DNA from: an uncultured Alphaproteobacteria bacterium
GTDB taxonomy: Bacteria; Pseudomonadota; Alphaproteobacteria; RF32; CAG-239
Direction: 5' to 3'
Assembly (NCBI GenBank): GCA_900540425.1
Contig: UQFU01000052.1
Span: forward strand, 1-12,580
DNA length: 12,580 bases
Each line of letters begins with the position of its first letter. Position 1 is the first letter of the stretch. The notes below the pieces were generated by a model, which did not search any database, was not told the origin of the DNA, and saw only the letters and a program-made list of their open reading frames with translations. Made by a program: the position numbers and the translations under genes. This document shows positions 8,576-12,580 of this stretch, piece by piece.

Positions 8576-9068
8576 CCTGCGGCGAATTAAAATAGGCCTG
8601 GATTTTCATGGCGTCATTACCGACAATCCCGATTTTTTCTGCGCTTTTACGGCCGAAGCCGTCCGCCGCGGGTATGAAGTCCATATTATTACCGGCGGTC
8701 CGGCTGAGGTCGTTCGCCGGCTGTTGGACGATTGGCATATTTCCTATACGACTATTTTTGCCATTCTCGATTTTTATGAACACTTGGGAAAGGTGAAATA
8801 CTTTTCTAACGGCGAATTTAAGGTAAAGGACGCTTTGTGGAACACCGCCAAGGCCAGATATTGCCAGGAGAACCGGATAGATTTTCATATTGACGACAGT
8901 CAGACCTATGCCAAATGGTTTTCAACGCCGTTTTGCTGTTATAATCAGGCCGGCAAAGAATGTTCCACCCAAACGCAGATAAAAGTTGACCTTTCCGGAA
9001 AAGCAGCAGATGCCTTGGATGAAATTGAGCGGTTGGTTCGGCATCAGTCGGAATTGCCGCAGGCATAA
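8568..9068 (+). CDS. Small HAD-like hydrolase with unusual motif I (DFHGV)
   Basis: A 166-residue protein with a HAD-like layout. Motif I is IGLDFHGVITD (nucleophile Asp12), motif II is HIITGG (Thr42), a motif III lysine is likely among Lys85 or Lys87, and motif IV is HIDDS (Asp109-Asp110). Classical HAD phosphatases have DxD in motif I. Here the second acidic residue is His14, which may alter acid-base chemistry or indicate a different activity. No substrate can be named; nucleotidase-like or sugar-phosphate phosphatase activity is possible. ATG 8568 is chosen because GGA at 8558-8560 is 7 nt upstream; ATG 8565 and TTG 8556 are alternatives. It overlaps the AsmA-like gene by 8 nt and ends the operon, overlapping the convergent 64-residue gene by 25 nt. 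Confidence 0.75.
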   Translation: MNNLRRIKIGLDFHGVITDNPDFFCAFTAEAVRRGYEVHIITGGPAEVVRRLLDDWHISYTTIFAILDFYEHLGKVKYFSNGEFKVKDALWNTAKARYCQENRIDFHIDDSQTYAKWFSTPFCCYNQAGKECSTQTQIKVDLSGKAADALDEIERLVRHQSELPQA

Positions 9069-9238
9069 TCCCGATAGCGGCGCAGCAAAAATTCTGCCGC
9101 CGGGGTTGCCTTCCCGTTTTTGCGGCTTTGGGCAATACGGCGGGTTGTTTTGCGGCAAAGTGCATTCAGTCCCGGGCGGGGATCGACGGCTTGCGGTGGT
9201 TTTACGTCATAAAAGGTTTCTTCAAAATTATCCGTCAT
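9044..9238 (-). CDS. Small basic protein (64 aa) downstream of the S24-like regulator
   Basis: No family is recognised. The start is well supported: AAGGA lies 6 nt before the ATG, and that ribosome binding site overlaps the TAA of the regulator gene, so the two genes are a tight minus-strand pair with 9 nt between them. The protein has an acidic N-terminus, a basic middle (CRKTTRRIAQSRKNGK) and a helix-like C-terminus rich in Arg and Tyr. It overlaps the 3' end of the HAD-like gene by 25 nt on the opposite strand. It may act with the regulator, but that rests on adjacency only. Confidence 0.55.
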   Translation of the reverse strand: MTDNFEETFYDVKPPQAVDPRPGLNALCRKTTRRIAQSRKNGKATPAAEFLLRRYRDYACGNSD

Positions 9239-9247
9239 ATTTTTTCC

Positions 9248-9871
9248 TTATTGGCTGGCCCAGACAATCCGGCTGAGAAATAATATATCGTCAATGTTCT
9301 CGGAAAAGGATTCTTCCGGGGCATTAAGGTTTTGCAGTTCCAGCGTCCGCGGCTTGCGGCGGATAAACTCGGCCAGCAAAAAAGCCCCGTCTTTTTTGAA
9401 AACCGCAACCCTGTCATTGCGGCGGATTTCCGAATGTTTGGCCAGAATAAGCGTTGTCCCGAATTTGTACAGCGGTGCATAATCCGTATTGTCGATTTCC
9501 ATCGCGTATAAATTCTTGGTTCCATCCGGAAAACAGATTGTTTCCCAATTGGCGGTGCAGATTTCTCCGTCTTGGCAATATTCTCTTTTTGATACCCCTG
9601 AAAGCTTGATGTAAGGGATTGTATTCAGGTTTTCGGGAGGATTGTCTGTTTCGCCGTATTTGTAAAATTCTTCAAAAGTGATGTTGCAAAACTCAAAAAC
9701 CTTATTCAGACTGTCAAGAGACGGCCAGCGGTTTTTGCCGTCCGGACGTTTTCGCTTGCTTCTATTAAAAGTTGTAGAATCTAATCCAGATTTTTTGGCC
9801 AGCCCGGAAGGAGACATTCCCAGGCTTTTTGCCAAGTTATCAACAGCGCTCCAGACGGTATCGTATTTCAT
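9248..9871 (-). CDS. HTH-S24 (LexA/C1-like) transcriptional regulator with degenerate protease dyad
   Basis: A 207-residue regulator. Residues 1-75 form a helix-turn-helix domain (GMSPSGLAKKSGLDSTTFNRSKR, then WPSLDSLNKVFEF). Residues about 115-205 resemble the S24/LexA C-terminal domain, ending in RIVWASQ. The layout matches a regulator family I recall as widespread in Alphaproteobacteria, where the protease Ser lies in a GDSM motif and the Lys in an AKV-like strand. Here the aligned positions read DNTDY (Asp130) and LLAEF (Glu168), so both catalytic residues appear lost. Self-cleavage is then unlikely, though dimerisation may be kept. GAGGA lies just before the ATG. Divergent from the 110-residue gene, it probably regulates both directions through the shared intergenic region. 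Confidence 0.82.
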   Translation of the reverse strand: MKYDTVWSAVDNLAKSLGMSPSGLAKKSGLDSTTFNRSKRKRPDGKNRWPSLDSLNKVFEFCNITFEEFYKYGETDNPPENLNTIPYIKLSGVSKREYCQDGEICTANWETICFPDGTKNLYAMEIDNTDYAPLYKFGTTLILAKHSEIRRNDRVAVFKKDGAFLLAEFIRRKPRTLELQNLNAPEESFSENIDDILFLSRIVWASQ

Positions 9872-9900
9872 TTTTCCTCACTTCCCCTGCGGGTTTCTAT

Positions 9901-9928
9901 ATTATACTTAAAATTGTAACACAGAAAA
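9901..9928 (-). promoter_or_regulatory. Predicted promoter of the S24-like regulator
   Basis: On the minus strand a perfect TATAAT lies at 9901-9906, about 30 bp upstream of the start codon. The -35 region at 16-17 bp spacing is poor (TTTTCT/ATTTTC at about 9923-9929). A TTGTAA sequence (9914-9919) lies between the two boxes and TTGTAGGA (9929-9936) abuts the -35, so regulator binding could affect this promoter. Confidence 0.45.
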
Positions 9929-9968
9929 TTGTAGGAATCAAATCTTTTTTAAGTTGAAAATCCTACAA
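9929..9968. promoter_or_regulatory. Candidate operator: inverted TTGTAGGA / TCCTACAA pair
   Basis: TTGTAGGA (9929-9936) and its exact reverse complement TCCTACAA (9961-9968) have centres 32 bp apart, close to three helical turns. The right copy is within a smaller inverted repeat, AAGTTG (9951-9956) with CAACTT (9966-9971). Related CTACAA/TTGTAG words occur at 9772-9777 (inside the regulator gene) and 10015-10020. The right site falls between the predicted -35 and -10 of the divergent gene. Binding by the adjacent regulator is inferred. Confidence 0.5.
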
Positions 9969-9981
9969 CTTAATGTATAAC
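9954..9981 (+). promoter_or_regulatory. Predicted promoter of the 110-residue gene and downstream genes
   Basis: TTGAAA (9954-9959), a 16-bp spacer and TATAAC (9976-9981) give a good sigma-70 match, with a predicted leader of about 46 nt before the ATG at 10034. The spacer contains TCCTACAA, so an occupied operator would block it. Another inverted repeat, TTAAC (9992-9996) with GTTAA (10002-10006), follows in the leader. Confidence 0.5.
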
Positions 9982-10033
9982 ATTACTTCGGTTAACAATT
10001 AGTTAAACTAGGGACTACAAGAGGGGGTTATGG

Positions 10034-10366
10034 ATGTTAGATAAATATGAGCCGTTTGACAATGCCGAAGAAGTTTGGTTTTGGTTTTGCAATATCATTG
10101 AGTGTTCTGTCGGAGGGCTCCGTTCGCGAACCGATTTTCCGGGCAAAATGCGGCCCTGTGAAATCGGCGATATCTATATGATTCTGAAAAAAATGCACTT
10201 TCAGGACCATATTACAAATCGCCATTTGCGGGTGATGAGCCGTTGGGGAAAATATCAGATTCCCCCGTATTATGACCGCCGGGCCAAACGCAGTGAAATC
10301 AGACTTTGGGAAGAGGCAATACGCTGCTTTGACGCCAGGCTGCGGCAGCAGGGAATCTTGGAATAA
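10034..10366 (+). CDS. Conserved-looking 110-aa protein, first gene of phage-like module
   Basis: The strong ribosome binding site GAGGGGG (10021-10027) supports this start. Notable segments are NAEEVWFWF near the N-terminus (residues 10-18), RPCEIGDIYMILKKM (40-54), then a basic helix-like NRHLRVMSRWG (62-72) and an amphipathic C-terminus, RLWEEAIRCFDARLRQQGI. It appears all-helical and moderately basic, with no membrane segment. It resembles, from memory only, small proteins located between a regulator and terminase genes in alphaproteobacterial prophages. A DNA-binding or packaging accessory role is possible but unproven. It is 11 nt from the next gene, so probably co-transcribed. Confidence 0.7.
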   Translation: MLDKYEPFDNAEEVWFWFCNIIECSVGGLRSRTDFPGKMRPCEIGDIYMILKKMHFQDHITNRHLRVMSRWGKYQIPPYYDRRAKRSEIRLWEEAIRCFDARLRQQGILE

Positions 10367-10377
10367 GGAGGACGGCA

Positions 10378-10797
10378 ATGCAAATAGGCTGGGAAGCGCT
10401 GCTGGGATTCAGCGAAGTCTACGTGGTGTTTGAAAATGTAACGGCCCTCTGGTGGCTCCGGTTTCTAAAGCCAGGGTTTCGGCATTGTTATCTGTTGCTG
10501 GTTTCCAAAGAACGGCATGCGGTTGTCTTGCTGAATCCGAAATCAAATCAGATTGATGTCACTTTATACACAGATTGCGATTCGGAAGAGTTTGTCCACA
10601 ATTTTTCGATGCACCGGGGCATAACTTTGTGCCGGGTTCATGTCAGGCCGGCTCCTCTGAAATGCGCCCCGTTCATGGCCTTTACCTGTGTTGAGTTTGT
10701 CAAGAGAGTTCTCGGATTGCATGATTTTTCTATTTTTACACCATATCAACTATATAAAAAAATTAAAAATAGTAGGAAAAATATCTTGACATTTTGA
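10378..10797 (+). CDS. 139-aa protein, possible circularly permuted papain/NlpC-like fold
   Basis: AAGGAGG (10365-10371) gives an excellent ribosome binding site. The sequence has a central beta-rich stretch beginning GFRHCYLLLVS (His36), a LLNPKSN turn (51-57), and a C-terminal helix beginning FTCVEFVKRVLGL (Cys104) before TPYQLYKKIK. A His at the end of a glycine loop followed later by a Cys at the head of a helix is the order seen in permuted papain-like families such as LRAT and permuted NlpC/P60, so a Cys-His hydrolase or transferase is possible. This is fold-level inference. No signal peptide is obvious, although residues 20-31 are hydrophobic with Trp. The last codons overlap a TTGACA promoter-like box. 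Confidence 0.65.
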   Translation: MQIGWEALLGFSEVYVVFENVTALWWLRFLKPGFRHCYLLLVSKERHAVVLLNPKSNQIDVTLYTDCDSEEFVHNFSMHRGITLCRVHVRPAPLKCAPFMAFTCVEFVKRVLGLHDFSIFTPYQLYKKIKNSRKNILTF

Positions 10798-10814
10798 GAA
10801 ACTTATGCTACACC
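10786..10814 (+). promoter_or_regulatory. Candidate promoter upstream of the terminase genes
   Basis: Perfect TTGACA (10786-10791), a 17-bp spacer and TACACC (10809-10814), preceded by an extended -10 TG at 10806-10807. The -10 itself is a poor match. The -35 lies inside the final codons of the 139-residue gene. The predicted start near 10821 would give a leader of about 86 nt that contains a terminator-like hairpin. Confidence 0.4.
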
Positions 10815-10855
10815 CCTAAATGTCACTTGCTCGTAGTGTGTCAAAAATAAATGAG

Positions 10856-10891
10856 TTCGTAAAACGGTTGTCCATTTTGCGAATTTTTTTT
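10856..10891 (+). terminator. Intrinsic terminator or attenuator just before the 103-aa/terminase genes
   Basis: The arm CGTAAAACGG (10858-10867) pairs with CCATTTTGCG (10872-10881) around a 4-nt loop, TTGT, with one G-U pair and one C/A mismatch. It extends by two T-A pairs at 10856-10857 and 10882-10883, and is followed by eight T at 10884-10891. The Shine-Dalgarno GAGG of the next gene begins only four bases later. It may end the upstream transcript, or act as a regulated barrier that must be read through for terminase expression. Confidence 0.6.
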
Positions 10892-10906
10892 ATTGAGGTT
10901 TTTAAA

Positions 10907-11218
10907 ATGGTTACCAAAAAAATAAAAACGCTCGCCGCCTTAAAAACCCGCCTCAAAAAGACGCTTCCCGAAAAAATATCGGAAGTTATTGCCAGTTACG
11001 AAACGTTTTCGGAACAACCGGTTCCCGATGATGCCAAAGGTTTCAGCGCTCACCATTCGGCCTGCAAGTCTGCGGTCGTGCATGCCGAAACTTTGCTCAA
11101 GCTCGCCCGCTGGACCGAAGACGAAAAACCGGCGCCGGATTCGGGAACGATGCCTGACATTGAGGCATTGCTTCGGGAAGCCCGAAATGAGATTGACGGA
11201 TTTGAAGATGATGATTGA
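10907..11218 (+). CDS. 103-aa protein directly upstream of the large terminase subunit
   Basis: GAGG at 10895-10898, 8 nt before the ATG, decides this start. An in-frame ATG at 10820 would add 29 residues but has no ribosome binding site and would run through the hairpin. The protein is basic and Lys-rich at the N-terminus (TKKIKTLAALKTRLKKTL) and acidic at the C-terminus (ARNEIDGFEDDD), with a helical middle containing FSAHHSACKSAVVHAETLLKL. It overlaps the terminase gene by 11 nt. Position and size suggest a small terminase subunit or packaging accessory protein, but there is no recognisable HTH, so this is inference. Confidence 0.65.
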   Translation: MVTKKIKTLAALKTRLKKTLPEKISEVIASYETFSEQPVPDDAKGFSAHHSACKSAVVHAETLLKLARWTEDEKPAPDSGTMPDIEALLREARNEIDGFEDDD

Positions 11219-12580
11219 TTTTTTTGAATTTGTATATGTTTGGTTCCGCTTGCAGGGAATGGGCGTTCCGAAACATCAGAAAAAAATCGCCCGTTGGCTG
11301 TCCGGAATTTGGAGTTCGGAGACCCGCCGCCAGGCATTGCTGATGGCGTTTCGCAACTCCGGAAAATCGACGATTGTCGGATTGTTTTGCGCCTGGATTT
11401 TATATTCCCGCCCTTCGCTGCGGATTTTGGTTATTGCTGCCGACCATGCCCTGGCCAAAAAGATGGTGCGGAACGTCAAAAGGATTATTGAACAACATCC
11501 GCTGACCTTGGGGCTCAAGCCCGCCCGCCAGGACCAATGGGCATCGGACCAGTTTACCGTTAATCGCAATATGGAACTCCGCGACCCGTCGATGTTGGCC
11601 AAAGGCCTGGGCGCCAATATCACCGGTCTTCGCGCCGATATTATTATTTGTGACGATGTTGAGGTTCCAAAAAATTGCGATACGGCTCTCAAACGCCGGG
11701 AGATGAGAGAAAAGCTGGGCGAACTGGATTATATCCTGACGCCTTCGGGAATGCAGCTCTATATCGGTACGCCGCATACTTATTATACAATTTATCAAAA
11801 TGCGTACGATGCCGACAAACCTGAAATCGAGCCCTTTTTGCTCGGATTTGAAAAACTGGAATTGCCGATTCTGAACAAAAACGGCGATAGCGCCTGGCCG
11901 GAACGTTTTTCAATGGAAAAAATCGCTTCTGTCCGCGCCCGTTCCGGAGAAAGCAAATTTCTTTCGCAGATGATGCTCCGGCCGGTAAACGCTCAAGGTT
12001 GCGTCCTCAATCCCGATCTGCTTAACCCGTATTATGGCGAAATTGAAGTGATATGCGCCAATGAACGCGAATTCTTAAAAATCGGCGAAACCAAAATGCT
12101 TTCGGCCTCCTGCTGGTGGGATCCTGCTTTTGGCAACGGCGGCGATAACAGTGTCATTGCCTGCGTCTTCAGCGATGAAGAAGGACATTACTGGCTGCAT
12201 GATCTGGAATATATCCGGGTTGATACTGCGGAAAATGCTGCCGCGGAGCAATGTCGCCGGGTCGCCGATTTCCTGGAGCGGAACCGTTTGCCGTCGGTGC
12301 GCTTGGAAATCAACGGCTTGGGGCGTTTCCTTCCCGGCATCTTGCGCCAGGAGCTGCAAAAGCGCCGTTTGAAGTCCGCGGTGTTGGAAATGTATTCGTC
12401 CGAAAACAAACAAAAGCGGATTCTTGAAGCTTTTGAAGTGCCTTTGGCTGCCCGGGCGCTGAATGTCCATCAGCGCGTTTTTGCAACCGGTTTCATCGCC
12501 GAAATGAGGGAATGGAGCTATGACGGAGCCGTCCATGACGATGCTCTTGATGCTGTCGCCGGCTGCCTGCGTTCTGAGCC
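11208..12580 (+). CDS. Phage-type terminase large subunit (partial, C-terminus off window)
   Basis: The frame is open from the ATG at 11208 (GGA 7 nt upstream; ATG 11211 is an alternative) to the window edge, 457 codons. The ATPase domain has Walker A FRNSGKST (residues 48-55, Lys53), Walker B IIICDDVE (145-152, with Asp149, Asp150 and Glu152) and a coupling motif YIGTPH (185-190). The nuclease domain has WWDPAFG (Asp305), RLEINGLG (Glu368) and HDDALDAVAG (Asp444, Asp445, Asp448). That is the complete set of acidic residues expected for the RNase H-like nuclease. The protein packages phage DNA into proheads through the portal and cuts concatemers. All visible catalytic motifs look intact, so this is not an obvious pseudogene. 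Portal and capsid genes would be expected to the right. Confidence 0.92.
   Translation, partial: MMIDFFEFVYVWFRLQGMGVPKHQKKIARWLSGIWSSETRRQALLMAFRNSGKSTIVGLFCAWILYSRPSLRILVIAADHALAKKMVRNVKRIIEQHPLTLGLKPARQDQWASDQFTVNRNMELRDPSMLAKGLGANITGLRADIIICDDVEVPKNCDTALKRREMREKLGELDYILTPSGMQLYIGTPHTYYTIYQNAYDADKPEIEPFLLGFEKLELPILNKNGDSAWPERFSMEKIASVRARSGESKFLSQMMLRPVNAQGCVLNPDLLNPYYGEIEVICANEREFLKIGETKMLSASCWWDPAFGNGGDNSVIACVFSDEEGHYWLHDLEYIRVDTAENAAAEQCRRVADFLERNRLPSVRLEINGLGRFLPGILRQELQKRRLKSAVLEMYSSENKQKRILEAFEVPLAARALNVHQRVFATGFIAEMREWSYDGAVHDDALDAVAGCLRSE

Noticed and set aside
9076..9100. Hairpin CGGCGCAG / CTGCCGCCG as terminator of the plus-strand operon
   Set aside because: The stem needs a bulge, there is no following T tract, and the sequence is coding for the minus-strand 64-residue protein.
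10798..10906. Possible tRNA or small RNA gene in the gap before the 103-aa gene
   Set aside because: No cloverleaf, CCA end or T-arm consensus is visible. The promoter-terminator leader explains the structure better.
1..12580. CRISPR array, insertion sequence or transposase
   Set aside because: No regularly spaced repeats, terminal inverted repeats or transposase-like frames were seen in any part of the window.

Overview
The window looks like alphaproteobacterial chromosome. A class A penicillin-binding protein gene (mrcA) sits directly upstream of prfB, an order known from many Alphaproteobacteria. The regulator at 9248-9871 also resembles, from memory, an S24-type regulator common in that class. 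Base composition is moderate, with AT-rich intergenic DNA. A host-associated, uncultured lineage is possible but cannot be shown from this sequence.

Left edge (1-927). A minus-strand gene runs off the left end. It encodes a signal peptide, a domain with about 20 cysteines and then a glycine/serine tract. A 231-bp AT-rich intergenic region separates it from the divergent operon and holds a good promoter for it.

Housekeeping operon (928-9068, plus strand). Five genes are packed with a 16-bp gap and then overlaps of 8, 14 and 8 nt. They are mrcA (PBP1A), prfB (RF2, with the classical +1 programmed frameshift), a membrane-anchored alpha/beta hydrolase, a 1073-residue AsmA/YhdP-like envelope protein and a small HAD-like protein. 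The first and fourth genes concern the cell envelope: peptidoglycan synthesis and probably lipid transport to the outer membrane. prfB makes the factor that reads UGA and UAA.

Phage-like region (9044-12580). A minus-strand pair encodes a LexA/C1-like regulator, in which both catalytic protease residues appear to be replaced, and a 64-residue basic protein. The divergent plus-strand genes encode a 110-residue protein, a 139-residue protein with a His-then-Cys layout like permuted papain/NlpC folds, a 103-residue protein and a large terminase subunit that runs off the right edge. The divergent intergenic region carries a repeated TTGTAG/CTACAA motif over both predicted promoters.

Between the 139-residue gene and the terminase pair lies a TTGACA promoter candidate followed by a hairpin with an eight-T tract that ends just before the next ribosome binding site. 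Terminase expression would therefore seem to need read-through, which resembles phage late-gene antitermination. No integrase, attachment site or tRNA is visible. The module could be a prophage that continues to the right, a remnant, or a domesticated packaging element.
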